64,000 bases of DNA from Chara braunii (GCA_003427395.1 BFEA01000060.1:3447324-3511323); one strand, 5' to 3'. Counted from the stretch's first letter, positions 37,170-49,062 are shown. Notes: a model not told the origin generated them from the letters alone. Translations and numbers: made by a program.

Positions 37170-37725
37170 TTATGAGAATGACGTATATTTGAGACGTACA
37201 CATATACTAAATAGCAACGAGTCGTCAAACTCATCAGCAATGAGACATACACATACACTCAATTGTGAGACATACACATATACTGAGTCGTCACACTCGG
37301 TCTGAAAACACTCGGTCCGAAAACACAGATTGACACCAAGTTCGGTTTATTTGGTTAACCACCCACTTTCGCCAACCCAGTAATCCGCGGAACACGTCCG
37401 CACCCCGCCTCGGTCTTTTTCGGCTAACGTCGTTAAGACCGGGAACTGAAAGAGACGGGTACCATCAGATGCGCCAAACGAAAATACCTCAGGCCAAACC
37501 AACCCAAACCAAGGGGTAAACGCCAAACCGGGTCAGGGCCTGGTCGTCCCGCACTCAAAAGAGCCCCAAGACTAAACCGAAATACACCTACCTACACGAC
37601 CTGGGGCTCGAGGGGTCAAAACCACGCAGTGGGCAACCCGAATCACACGTCTATAAAACAAATGGCCCTCAATTGGTACACACAGGCACTCTGATCCCTG
37701 TCACGATCCCCCCATAATCCTTGTC
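37170..37725. mobile_element. Inserted segment inside a TIR-family copy, type unclear
   Basis: A copy of the TIR family that starts near 37,112 is interrupted. CATTTGGATAAGGG stands before the segment (37,155) and CATTTGGATAGGGG after it (37,725), after which the family sequence resumes. The segment includes CTATAAAA near 37,651 and is unlike its surroundings in base composition. It may be a solo LTR or another small element. Confidence 0.35.
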
Positions 37726-38853
37726 ATTTGGATAGGGGCTATTTGGGACTTTAGGTCCTCGTGTAGTCATACGGGCGGACTTTGTTCAGAAAGGACGAAG
37801 TCGCGACCTTGACTCTTCAACCTCAGGGCAAGTGTGCGTAGTCATACGTGTGAGGACAAAAAAAGTAGATGATTTTTTCTTTTTTACATGCCAAAATAAC
37901 GTAAGAAAGTAGATGGATTTTTTTTTTCTTTCTTACAATGTATATGGGTCTCGCTGCACTACTCTCCAAATGTGCAAAATGAGACTGAGGGCATACTCAC
38001 ACGGGGACCTTATGACCTTAAATCCCAAGGCATTTTTTGGGACAGATTGGAGAGGACCCTTCTATCAATGGTCTACGGGGCCACGAGAGGACCCTTTTTG
38101 AGATCATCTCAAGAGGTGGTCTCAAATGACGTTTCAATTTTTTTTCCCCCATCTTACCTTATTGTCAAAAATCATCGACGAAGAAACAGCCTGCCAAACA
38201 AAAGACAAAAAAAATGGTAATGTATCTATCTCTGTTATAGGGGTGGATTTAGTCTCATTTTTCATATTTGGAGAGTAGTGCAATGAGACCCATGTACGTT
38301 GTAAGACAAACAAAATAAAATTCATCTACTTTCTTACGTTATGCTGGCATGTAAAAAAATAAGAAATAAAATTTCATCTACTATTTTTGTCTTCACCCGT
38401 GTGACTATGCACACTTGCCCTGACGGCGAAGTGTCACAGCCACGGTCAGCCTGTGTCACCACACGAGGACTTGAAGTCCCAAATGCCTAAAACATTTGAG
38501 ACTAAAAAACCCTTAATCCACTGTTAGAACATAGATAGACACATTGCCAAAATTTATAAACCTCGGTTCGCCCGTGTGACCACAAATCAAAAAGGTAGTT
38601 TTGAGACTCAAATGCCAGAATCAATTTTTTCTTTCTCCGTAAGGTATTTCAAGGTCCTGACACTCGCCCTCAAGGTGGTCTCAAATGCCCTGAATAGATA
38701 AAACATAGATAGATACATTGTCAAAATCGTAAAGGTAATTTTGTGACTCAAATGCCCTGAATCGACCGCTACCCAAATGCCTCAAAGTTTTGAGACTTTT
38801 GGTCCTCGTGTGAGTATGCCATAAATCCACCACCATAACATAGATAGATACAT

Positions 38854-39799
38854 TGTGATGAACTGTTTTCTGCAACCGCACGATTTTCTGCGCAAGGCCA
38901 CTTCGGGGATTGAATCGGGAAGGCCCGTTGGATTGCATGGGTGCCCTTGCTTTTCTTGTTTTTCGGAATCGAGGTTGGGGTAATCCTATGACGGTGGGTA
39001 GCTGATCGCGCCTTGGCAAGCATGAAAGATAATTGTTGCCATAGCTTCTTTCTTTTTCTGCTATGGGGAATGAGAATTTTGATCATCGCGTGGGAAAATC
39101 TTTTTGAATTTTCAACTGATGTCGAGTCTCGTGGGCTCTCGAAATTTGCTTCATTCGGAATTGTTTTTTGCAATTAGGATTTAGATTAGGAATTTGGGCG
39201 CATCTCAATTTCTGTTGCACGACGCTTTTTGCTTGCGCAACCCTTGCCGCGACAGGATCTGTGCTCTGACTTCTACGCGCCTTAATCCTGCATAAACTGT
39301 AATTTTTATTTTGGCGGGCGTGATTACAACCGTAATTCCCTCTTGATATCCTTTGCGGCGCCTCTGCCCGTGCGTACTTCTCCCCCTGTTCTATTGCTCT
39401 TGCATGACTGGATCAATGTGTGGAGTGAGGCTACATCCCCCACACCTCGGCCTGACCATGCAGTCGTAGGCACTTCCTTCCTTCTCCTTCCTTCCCACTC
39501 AGGCACAACCCCAGGTATCACGCGCGCATGCATGCTATAAATTTCGCAAGCCCGATTAACTCGCTCTCTAAGAATTTTGGAGTTAGGGCGGTCAAGAGGA
39601 TCAGCTAATGAGCAAGAGTTGGAAGGTGAGTAGAGACTTGGGCGATCCGACGGGCTGGTGTTGGGCATGCGCGGTTGACGTGGGGCCACGACGGACTGTG
39701 GCGCACGGGCAAGCCTGGCTTGCATGCTCGAACTAAGCGGGGTGACAACTCTATGTGGGTATGAGGCGTTGGACTACCCGCATCGAGATGTTGTGAAGT

Positions 39800-39868
<69 letters not shown>

Positions 39869-41058
39869 TGTTGTGATGATGTTTCTCTTCTATCCTTCTG
39901 AGCAATTTTGGTATTCGTCGAAAGTCACCCTTGTCTTTTTTTTTTTATCGGCATCTCGGATCTTTTCTTTGTTCCTTCTCAAAGACTGATGTGTGATTGT
40001 CTCCCCGACTTCCCTTCTCTTTTCTGCTTGAATTGGCAATCCGATTGGTTGGTCACGTGTGATCGAATTATGTGTGATCCCCGGGCCAATGGCCAAAGAA
40101 TCAATCAACTTCTTTTGAGTGTGCATGTTTGAAGTTGTATGCATGAATGTTTGATGTCTGGGTATGACTAGATGGGCATGCTAGGCGATTAGATGTCTGT
40201 CTCACGACAGGATTGCCCGCCTTTGGGTTAACAAGCCCGTGCGTATCGGTCAAGAGTTGCTGGTCGTTATCCCACCCGACCAACGAACAGGTCTTGTGCA
40301 CGCACGTGTAAGCCCGACCGAGGAAAGTCATTACTTCAAGTTACACGCGTGTCTGCAAAACCTGTACTCGGCCTACTTCCCGAATGTCTGAATTTTTGCC
40401 CATCCTGCAGTATGAATATCGAAATCCCCCTTCGTATCACTGACCTCGAGTGTTTGAGGGATCGGGAATTCCATGAATATTGGGAACACTCTTGTTTGTC
40501 GGCGCGATCAAGGGCAGAACCCCCGAATTTCCTTTACTTAACCGGGAACGAACGTGTTTGGGAGTGGGACATTTATAAGGCCTTGGGACGTATCCCCCAT
40601 CCCCCCAAATGCCCTAGCCCATACACGTGTCACGTCGTCACGAAACCTTTAATCATTATCCTGGGGACCGAATTTCCTCCCTATCACCACATCCTACCCT
40701 ATCACTCCCTGACCATCGTCCCCAGGCGCGCAATCACTGAGTGTCTGCAGGACCACGAGTACTGAGTCTCCGACTTCATCCGACGAACTCACTCGAAGGA
40801 AGAACGACGTGCGCACAACCTTCGATTTAGGCCGACCGCGTCTAATTCTGAGACTTGCGACGTTCGACGTCGGCAGGTGACCAGCCAGCGGGATAGCCAT
40901 AGAGTCCTGACGGTGCACCAAATACGAGTCCGACCCAGACAACAAAACCGACAGAGGCGGTAGCTCTGCTTCCTGAAGCACAAAACAAGACTCCGATCTG
41001 CGCCCACCCTCCTGCATTCGTATCCCTGAAACTTGTCACCGGAGATCATAGTTCATGA
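38854..41058 (+). repeat. 5' LTR, 3' end missing
   Basis: Matches 49,063-51,375 over its full length. It includes an (AG)n run at about 39,811-39,864 and the phrase TGACTAGATGGGCATGCTAG. Similarity stops near GGAGATCATAGTTC, about 120 bp short of the 3' LTR end, so the U5 end, primer-binding site and leader are deleted and gag sequence follows directly. Confidence 0.85.
40349..40765 (+). other. Open frame inside the LTR, present in both copies
   Basis: A 138-codon frame starting MSAKPVLGLLPECLNF is matched by 132 codons at 50,646-51,044. Of about ten amino-acid differences (L/F, R/L, K/S, L/G, F/C, Y/C, V/A, R/W ...) nearly all are replacements, as expected without selection since the copies separated. 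No domain was recognised. It may be a relic of captured sequence or accidental openness. Confidence 0.3.
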
Positions 41059-42010
41059 TTAAAGATCCACCCTGAACAGGCCTTCTTCATGATTAAAGAT
41101 CGAGTCCAAAAGCCCCTCGAATCCGTCACTGAATTCCGCAGTAGGTTTTATAGGTTGTTTGTGAAGTCAGAACATGGCGAGGAGGTCGGGAGAGATTTGT
41201 TCATCGATCGGCTTCGGAGTTGTGCAATGAGGGAGAAATTACGAAAGCAGTTCTCCCCAATCAACCACACCATGCAACAGATCATGGACACTGCGGAAGA
41301 AATGGAGACAAAGTTTGCCGCTAGTTTTTTAGAAGGAGAAGACCACACCAAGGAAGGGGATTCCTCAGAATTGGCTAGAGCGAAGGTCGAATTAGCCGCG
41401 CTCCGAAACAAATTTGAAAACATGGGCTTCGTCTCCGGCCCGTCACTTATCTAGAACAATTTTTAATAACAGATCGATACCGGACACAACCACGGGACTG
41501 TCTGTGATGGTCACACCTGCGCCTCCCCCGGATACCCCCACGAAACCAAACGAATCAAACGCCATATTGGAGCTAGCTCGAACACTAGTTAGCCTGATGC
41601 AAGAAAGCAAGAAAGAACAATGTGAACATAATGCCTGGATAGAATCCCTGATGAGATCGATGCGCCCTCTTGTCGTCCGAGCTGCGCCTATAGCACAAGG
41701 AGCAGCCCCCACTCAAGCTGTGGGCAGTGCGGCGGCTAATCTAGGCGTCTGTTACATGTGTCACCAGCCCAGCCACCTAGCCCAAGACTGCCCCAACCGA
41801 CTGATGCAAGTCCAGGTGGGAAAAGCCTCTGTGGCAGCAGCACTAGTGACCAACGGACCAGGAAGGGTGGGCACGATGGTGGAGGAGATAGAAGGAGGGG
41901 GGAGTGCGATAGTTACCACCGAGGAAGCTGCGGAACTTATCCTGCTCGATCAATATATCTCGCTGGGCTACCCGGGATTGAGAATGATCGAGACTGCCCC
42001 AACGGACTGA
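41059..42010 (+). pseudogene. gag remnant with CCHC zinc knuckle
   Basis: The frame 41,089-41,454 reads as a capsid C-terminal segment (VTEFRSRFYRLFVKSEHGEE, then EKLRKQFSPINHTMQQIMDT) typical of retrotrans_gag. After a one-base shift near 41,440 the frame to 42,010 contains a coiled, charged part and the nucleocapsid knuckle CYMCHQPSHLAQDC (C-x2-C-x4-H-x4-C). The N-terminal half of gag is missing together with the LTR end. Gag packages the element RNA into particles. Confidence 0.75.
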
Positions 42011-42200
42011 CGCAAGTCCGAGTGGGAGCAGTCCCTGTGGCAGCAGCATCAGTGGCCAATGGACCAGGAAGGGTGGGCACGATGGTGGAGGAGATAGAAG
42101 GAGAGGGGAGTGCGATAGTTACCACCGAGGAAGTTGCGGAACTTATCCCGCTCGATCAATACATCTCGCTGGGATACCCGGGATTGAGAATGATTGAAAC
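41786..42200. repeat. 206-bp tandem duplication in the nucleocapsid region
   Basis: GACTGCCCCAACNGACTGA begins at 41,786 and at 41,992, and the copies are about 93 percent alike by eye. As 206 is not a multiple of three, the second copy is read in another frame, which truncates the protein. Confidence 0.9.
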
Positions 42201-42338
42201 CATCCGCCCAACGAACGAGCAACGTGAAATAACGGAATGGAGAACGTCCCCCAGAGAAATCGAATTGGTGGCCTTGCCTTTGTTATGGGAGAAATTGGTG
42301 TTATGAACATCGTCTGAGCCCCGGACCATCGAATCCCC

Positions 42339-43019
42339 TTGCCCATTGGGCACCTGCTGTCCATATCGAAACAGGCGAATGAACAAATGTTGCAGCATTG
42401 CAAGGCGAACCGGAAACGGTTTGCCCTAGCTAAGCAAGCAGCCATCAAAGGGAAAGCCCCCGCCTGTGAGGATAAGCCCGATGACCCTAGCACCTCGGAC
42501 CCGATACGGTTAGGACTAATCCGAAAAGACGATCAATTTTTGCGCATTAAGGTCATTTCGTGAAAATCCGCGGAATGCGATTTAGAAGTCGGGGGAAATC
42601 CGTACAATGTCATTATCGACTCAGGGGCCGCGTTCCTAACCATTTCCTTGAGGGTCGTGGAACGGGCAGGAAGAAGAAAGGATCTAATCCCGTTGGTGGA
42701 AGGAGATCACCTTGTCTCCGCTAACGAGGAAAAGATCAAGGTGGTGGAAAGGATGACGAATGTTGCGTTTCGATTAGGAAAAGTTCACGCGTTGGGGGAT
42801 GTCGTGGTATTAGACGTAAACACGTACGATGTCCTTTTGGGATTACCGGCCCTCACCGCACTAAGAGTCAATCTAGATTTCGAGAGGCAGTCAATCATCT
42901 TTCGGAATACGGGTGGGAAACCGTACGTCATCTCGATGCGTTTAACTCTCTGGACTACGATCCCTACGACCCGAAAAACTCTCCCCGGGAACGAAGAATC
43001 ACTCCATGTGATCACCTAG
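42339..43019 (+). pseudogene. Retroviral-type aspartic protease region
   Basis: After a single in-frame TGA (42,561) the frame gives NVIIDSGAAFLTIS, with the active-site D-S-G, and later DVLLGLPALTALRVNLDFER, matching the I-L-G-x-x flap/helix motif of gypsy proteases. The preceding 75 codons (42,339-42,563) are in the same frame. The reading ends at 43,019. The enzyme cleaves the Gag-Pol polyprotein. Confidence 0.75.
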
Positions 43020-43782
43020 AGGGAACCCCTCAGAGAAACAGACCAAAGGGGAAAGCATAGGAGCTGTCAAACAGCTCCTTTGACAACGAGGTCGAAGCGG
43101 ACCCAGAAATCTGGGACATGGCGCGTCAAATTATTCGCTACCCAGTCTGGCAGAAAGCAACAAAAACCTTCGTCCTTATGGAAAGAAACCTCCAGCGGAC
43201 GTGGGCTCCAATCCTAGGAGAACCTCTAGTGCAAGTATCCCGAATGGTCGATTCTTTGGAACCCCCTCGGACCCTATACGAGGTCACCACCCCGCTTCTC
43301 TCAAGATACAGTGACAAGAAAGCATTCTGCGATATTACGGAATTACCTCGCTCCTTGCTCTCTACAGGGAAGGAGGTCCAGTTGCTGCGACAGGGCGCTG
43401 GCGGCGAGACTTTGGAACCCCCTGGGCGCAACAACCTTTACAAACTTAGGATCAAGATCGTCGAGAAACCCGTAAGCGTGCAGGACATTGACGATGGGGT
43501 AACACCGAAAGAACACATGGCAATCCGGGAGGAAGATGCCCAAATGGTTGCTACGGTGTTCTGCCAACGAGCAGACAACTCTTCCAGCTCCCCTACCTGG
43601 GAATGGTAGTAAGGTAGGCAGAAAACAAGTGATGGTTAGCATACACGTACAACTTTATGAACTACATGTGCCCTAGTACGTGCCCGATGAAACTCACCGA
43701 CTGATTACGGACATCCTGACCGAATATCAAGGGGCGATTAGCATCAAGGACACGAATATCGGATTGTCGTTAGTTATTTAGC
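43020..43782 (+). pseudogene. Protease-RT linker
   Basis: A frame of 163 codons (43,118-43,609) lies between protease and RT. No domain is recognised. Its position and phrases such as WQKATKTFVLMERNLQ suggest it is part of Pol. The stretch after it (GLSLVI near 43,760 and EIQTGTHPPIHCKPYRYS read in another frame) is the usual lead-in to RT. Confidence 0.45.
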
Positions 43783-44584
43783 ATGAAATCCAAACCGGAA
43801 CGCACCCACCAATCCACTGCAAACCATACCGATACTCCCTCACCAAACGGAGGACAAATCAGAGAATTTGACGCTAACAGTTGGATTGAGTCAACTACCG
43901 GACCATGGTCATTCCCCGTAGTTCTAGTTCTGAAGAAAAACGAGTCGATTCGCATATGCATCAATTATAGGAAATTGAATGACATCACAATTAAAGATGT
44001 GTACCCCCTTCCTCGGATTGATGATTTGTTGGATGCGATTGGATGTGCTAATTATTTCAGTAAGTTTAATCTTCGCCACGGGTTTTATCATATCCTGGTT
44101 AAGGAGGAGGATCGGTCGAAAATGACGTTCGTATTGTTCGAAGGCACTTGGAAGTGGATTCGTTGCCCTATGGGAATATGCAATGCACCGGCGACTTTCA
44201 GAGAGCAATGAACGTCACATTTCATAACTTCGTCAACAAGACCAGACTGACCCAGGGAATGATCAATTTTGCGTCATTGTGTACATGAACGATATCTCGG
44301 TGTATTCTGAATCATTTCATGGACACGCTCAGCACATCGAATGGACGCTAGGGGCATTGCGGGATGTTGGGTTCAATATCGCACTGGAAAAAATTGAGTT
44401 CTTCCTTTCAAAGATCTCATTCCCGGGCTACGTGGTGACCCGAGGGGGTTTGAGGCAAGATTCGATAAAAGTCAAGGCGGTTCGAGAAGCTCCCACGCCT
44501 ACGTCACTGACGCAGGTTCGAGCCTTTCTGTGGTTGGCCTCGTATTACCGGCGATTTATCAAAGGGTTTGCGGCAATCGCTTAG
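43783..44584 (+). pseudogene. Ty3-type reverse transcriptase, broken
   Basis: The frame 43,783-44,211 covers RT blocks: WSFPVVLVLKKNESIRICIN, YRKLNDITIKDVYPLPRIDD, YFSKFNLRHGFYHI (S-K-F-N-L where S-x-x-D-L is usual) and MTFVLFEGTWKWIRCPMGIC. After a break near 44,211 the frame 44,279-44,584 continues with MYMNDISVYSESF, where the catalytic Y-x-D-D reads Y-M-N-D, and KISFPGYVVTRGGL. Two catalytic Asp positions therefore read Asn, besides the frameshift, so the enzyme is dead. Confidence 0.85.
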
Positions 44585-45064
44585 CCTCTTACAAACCTTC
44601 TACGGAAGGACTAGCCGCTGAAGTGGGACGAGGAGTGCGAACAGGCCTTTGTGACCTTGAAGGAGGCCCTAGCCTCCGCGCCTATTTTGATTCGGCCCGA
44701 TCCTGAGAAGCAATTCATCCTCATCACGAACTGGCAGCCCAATGCGATCTCCGCTATTTTGGCCCAGAAAGGGAAGGTCGGCCGCGAACACGTCATCGAG
44801 TACGGCTCACGAACTGTACCCGTCGAGCGAAGAAACGATTTGGCCCCTCAGGGAGAATGCTACACAGTCGTTCGGGTAATTCAACACTTTCATCCGTATC
44901 TATACGGACAAAAGTTTCTCCTCGCCAGGGATCATGAGCCTCTGTTGGCTCTCAAGAGGCTCACTAACTATATGGGCATGATTGGACGATGGGTTGTTCG
45001 GCTACCGGAATATGACTTCGACATCATCCATTGGAAAACAGAGAAGCACGGGAACGCGACATGA
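44585..45064 (+). pseudogene. RNase H (Ty3 type), broken
   Basis: Two stops near 44,582 and 44,612 precede PLKWDEECEQAFVTLKEALA and then FILITNWQPNAISAILAQ, where the first catalytic Asp (normally T-D-A-S) is Asn. HVIEYGSRTVPVERRN carries a Glu near the expected region. The end (FDIIHWKTEKHGNAT) matches the I-x-Y-x-x-G-x-x-N-x-x-A-D motif, degraded. The domain normally removes the RNA strand after reverse transcription. Confidence 0.75.
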
Positions 45065-45496
45065 CTATATCGACCAAGCAAGGTGGCCAAAGATGAAGAG
45101 ATTACTCTGTGGAAGGAGTCGGAGCCGATAAAGGGACCATCGTAAGGAGAAGTGGCCATTCTCCCCCGAACCTCCAGGAAGTGATATGTGGACACGATGG
45201 CAATGGGTGGAGAAGGTAATTCTAGAGGCCTCCTTTCTCCCCTCTCATCTTCTTCTTTTCTCTCCTTGCCTGTCAAATTTTGTTATTTTTGTGAAGCAAT
45301 ATCAAGAGTTTATTCGGTTCCTATGCGTCCTAGTTGGGAAGGGTATGTCGAGTAGGTAGACTGTGAACGGTGTGTCTCTCGGGCCCACTACTCTTGTGTC
45401 CAATACAGGAATGCGGATAAAGCCTGGTTATGTCCTTTGTGTTGAACCGACAAAATCCCGACGGAGGCTCGATTCCTCAAAGCCACGTCTGAAGGG
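45065..45496 (+). other. Pol linker before integrase, frames broken
   Basis: No frame is continuous; the position corresponds to the RNase H-integrase spacer. Confidence 0.4.
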
Positions 45497-46938
45497 TTGG
45501 CAAAGACACGCCGGTTTCGGCATGCCGAGGTATGGACATATATCGTCCTAATAGTTGCAGTAGTCGGGAACTACCTCCGAGAATTCACCAAGGAAGATCG
45601 GAGGTGGGCCAACGAGAGGGCACGGGATTACCGATGGAACGGCAACCGATTAGAGAAACAAAAGACTGACGGTAGACTAAGTGGGATTTGGATGTCGGTG
45701 CCCAATCCGTTCATGAGGTACGACTGGGTTAAGTCAACACACGAGGAAACCGTCGCCCACTTTGCTGTCAGGATCACGGAGTAAGCAATCCACAAAAATG
45801 AATGGTATTGGTCCAACAGTTGAGACGGTGTTAAATTCATTGTTAAAAATTGTCTAGTCTGTGCGGCAGATAAGGCGCCGGTTCAACTGCCTAGGTCGAT
45901 AGTGCCCACTGTAGTCGAACGACCATTCCAAAGGGTTAGCATGGATACGACAGATATTGTCGCACCCCCTGAACCGAATAGTTGCGAATATTTAGTTCTT
46001 CTAGTATCCGTGGATCATTTCTCGAAATGGATCAGGCCTACCCATGCAAAACGCGCCAGACGACGGAGATTGTGTAGTATGTCAACCGTTTCCTCGGAAT
46101 GTATCAAGACACCGAGGAAATCCTAACGGACAACGGGGCAGAATTATGAGGAGAAGTCTTGAGGAGCCTAGTCGTACATGGTGTCTCCATTCACAATATG
46201 GCTCCCCATACGTCACAGTCAAACGGATTAGTAGAGAATGTGAACCGGGTGATTAGAAAGACAACTTTGTGGTGAAATATCGCGGTTAAAGACACGAGGC
46301 CTTGGCCTGATATCGTAGACCACATCCTAGCTATCCACTGATGGACACCCCATGAGTCCACCGGCCTGACCCCTTTTCAGTTACGGACCAATAGTTTGAC
46401 TTGCATAGCTCTGCCAAGCCTGAACGACGAGACAACCCTTGTGCGACGAGCCACAAGGGCGACGTTCAAGGACAAGGTCCAATGCCACTTAGAATTGATG
46501 GAAAAGACCCTCCCCCGGCTGCCCCGAAAAGGACAGCGGATGACCGGAATGGCCCACAGATGGCAGGTCCGGAGCTATGAGGCCCAAAACGGGAACGCTG
46601 GACCTCGGCCCCAGTATAAATTAGGGGACATCGTACAGGTAAGGAAATGTGCTCGCCTGGGCAAGTTAGCGCCACGATTCTTCGGGTGATTCCGTGTAGT
46701 CGAGCTTGGTCCTAGCAGAGTGAATACGGTGCGGCTTGCACCGGAGGTCTCAGGAAGCCGATCGGCTCGACCGATCATTCGACACGTGTCCTATCTTCGT
46801 CCCTTACCTCCTTCTCCTTCTCTCCCATCGTCTATGTCGTCCCTCGATTCCGAGGAGGAAGACGACGATCTCAAACTCGAATACACTGATTCTCCTTCTT
46901 CTCAACCTTCGTCTCCACCTTTTCCCCCATCGCCATGA
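45497..46938 (+). pseudogene. Integrase, broken
   Basis: The first frame (to 45,784) ends with THEETVAHFAVRITE, the two His of the HHCC zinc domain. NCLVCAADKAP at about 45,855 supplies the two Cys. Core residues are visible in shifted frames: VSMDTTDIV, LTDNGAEL (46,120) and LVENVNRVIRKTT (46,235), the D,D,E set. The tail at 46,396-46,938 includes KLGDIVQVRK and FFG-FRVVELGPSRVN, like the GPF/GPY module, then a Ser/Pro/acidic end. Stops at several points (for example after 46,147 and near 46,687) disable it. No chromodomain is seen. Confidence 0.8.
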
Positions 46939-48297
46939 GCTTTTCTACAGAACAGGTCATTAGCGAGCGTCTAATGAGACCTGGGGGGTATGTTCCATCA
47001 ATCCGGCAAGTGCAACGACCACGATTGAGTCCCAATCAGCTTCGATTTGCGGCGTTCTTCAGCATGGCGGCCATCCACGTGGCGACACGCGGGTGTTGGT
47101 CGAGGTGTCGACTTTTGTGCAGCTGTCTCCACCAAGCGTCAGCCACGTGTCAGTAATTATCGCCTTCACTGACGATCTTACGACAGTGCATCAATTGTCC
47201 CACATAGGAGTCCTCCGACAGTTGCGACATTGAGCACGGGATCTCACGGCCGCGTGGGTTCAGCTGTTGGCTCAATCAGGCGATCAGATCGACTCCACCA
47301 ATGACATCGATCTCAGCCAGCTCAGACTTTCTCCCACTGTGTGCGAGGTCTTCATCCCGGAGCTCCTTCCCTTTGCGTTGTCCCAATGAACCGACATCAC
47401 CTCTCGACTTTTGGGCTTGCCTCCAATCTCCCTACCTTCTGGCAGTCCGCTACTGACATCCCTCTATCCTTTCGGATCCGGCAGCTGGACGTGCCGATCC
47501 TTGATGCTGGAAAGTGGATGGAGTGGTGGAACGAGTACGTCGCGCTCAGTTTTTGTCTCCTCGAGATGGTGTTCCATTGGGCCCAGTCCGCCAACAAGGA
47601 CGAAGAAGACGAAGTCCCCCATGATGACGTGGAGTTGTTGATAGACCAAGCGTGGAGAACAGATAAGTAGGTGGAGCTGTTCGGGATTCTGTTCGGGAAG
47701 GTGAGGGACGACCATCTGGAACCCATCACGAGTGAAGTCCTGGTGTTCTTGGCGCAGCTCCTAGACAATCTGCCTCTAAACATCCTTTCGCGTTGTGACG
47801 AGCGGCCCACACCGGCAGTGCTCACTCGTATGTTGGTACCATATCTGTTGTGGTCCACGTGTATGAAGTTCAACGGCGGCAACTCCTCGGGCCACTATTT
47901 GGTCATTGACGTGCCCAATCTCACCTTGTGGGATCCGATTGTTCGAAGGGTGGAGATACGAGAAGAAGAAAATGAAGAAGAGGTGAAGGAAGAGAGAGAA
48001 GAGGCGAGCCAAGAAGAAGAAGAAGAAAACTCGGAGGTGGAATCCGACAACCCTGATTATAACGAGTCGGAGGAGAGTGGGTTAGACGAATCAGACAACC
48101 CCAGCGAACAGGACAAGGAAGAGGACGAGGCTGCAGCGCAGAAGAGGCGAAAGAGGGCGGAGGGAAAGCGGGCGGTGGAAGAATCGGATGGACCAGCAGC
48201 GCGGCTACCACAAGGCGATCCCGCGCGCAATCCAGAGTCGCCGCAGGAGGAGCTCAGAGGACATGGCGTCACCACCGCGGAGGGATCCATAAACTGA
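46939..48297 (+). pseudogene. Post-integrase open region, acidic C-terminus, unknown family
   Basis: Downstream of integrase, still between the LTRs, frames continue for about 1.3 kb. One reads IDLSQLRLSPTVCEVFIPEL (about 47,305), then shifts to KWMEWWNEYVALSFCLLEMV (frame to 47,670). After a single TAG at 47,668-47,670 a further 209 codons continue in the same frame to 48,297. That part has DDHLEPITSEVLVFLAQLLD and VLTRMLVPYLLWSTCMKFNG, then a long Glu/Asp-rich and Lys/Arg tail. No signal peptide or membrane anchor is evident, so an envelope-like role is not supported. Codon-like continuity over two stops and one shift suggests a formerly real protein. Confidence 0.5.
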
Positions 48298-49062
48298 TGC
48301 CGTAGAAGAAATTCTTTGCCGACTCAATCCTCTCTACCACCACGGCCCACCGTTCACATACGTGGAGATGCGACCGCTCGGGCTTCGTCCCCGGTCGTTA
48401 TCCTGTCGTCCCCTTGATTACCTTACCCTTCATCAGCTTGCGGGCCGACCCCCGTTCCCTTCCAACTGGGATCCTTTCCCACCTTCCCTGTTCCACTAAC
48501 TCTACTCAACCCGCCTCATCGCCTCCATCTTCCCACACGCCGCCACTCGCTCTCTCGTAACTTATTTTCCCCTCCACATCCTTCTCTTTAGCGCGACATG
48601 GCATGAATGTAATAATATAGAGGTTTATTGCATAATCGGGGGTACCATCCCCACGTGCGAAGAATATGAGAATTTTCTCGTCGCGATTCCCCGCACCCTT
48701 TGTACCCTTTATCCTGATTACCTCGCCTCGCTCCCACACTAAGATCATCGTTTCCCTCGCATCCATCGCAACGTCTACTACATCCGACTCCCCGCTGGAG
48801 ATCGGAAACTCCATCCCTTTCTGCCATCCCTCCCACAAGTTCACCCTCCTCTTCCCCCGCCTGTCATAACGCTACCCTTCCCCAACAATCTCTAGGATCG
48901 GAGTTCGCGAGTGCCACCTGGATGACTTTCACACTCTTACCTCACGGTAAGTGGCACGTGTCAGCTCCACGACAATCGCTGGTGTTTTCTTACGAGATCG
49001 ACGGATGATTGGGAAAGCAAGCAGGAGCTTGCTCAAGATTGGAACCCCCTGGGCGTCGTATA
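48298..49062. other. Retrotransposon 3' untranslated region
   Basis: No gene. The sequence directly before the 3' LTR (GGAACCCCCTGGGCGTCGTA) is not a good polypurine tract. A 16-nt piece of it also occurs at about 43,418 in the element. Confidence 0.5.

Noticed and set aside
39798-39989. Arg-Glu repeat frame; the same type also at 15,940, 29,531, 52,311 and 57,285
   Set aside because: (AG)n microsatellites read as RERERE; not real proteins.
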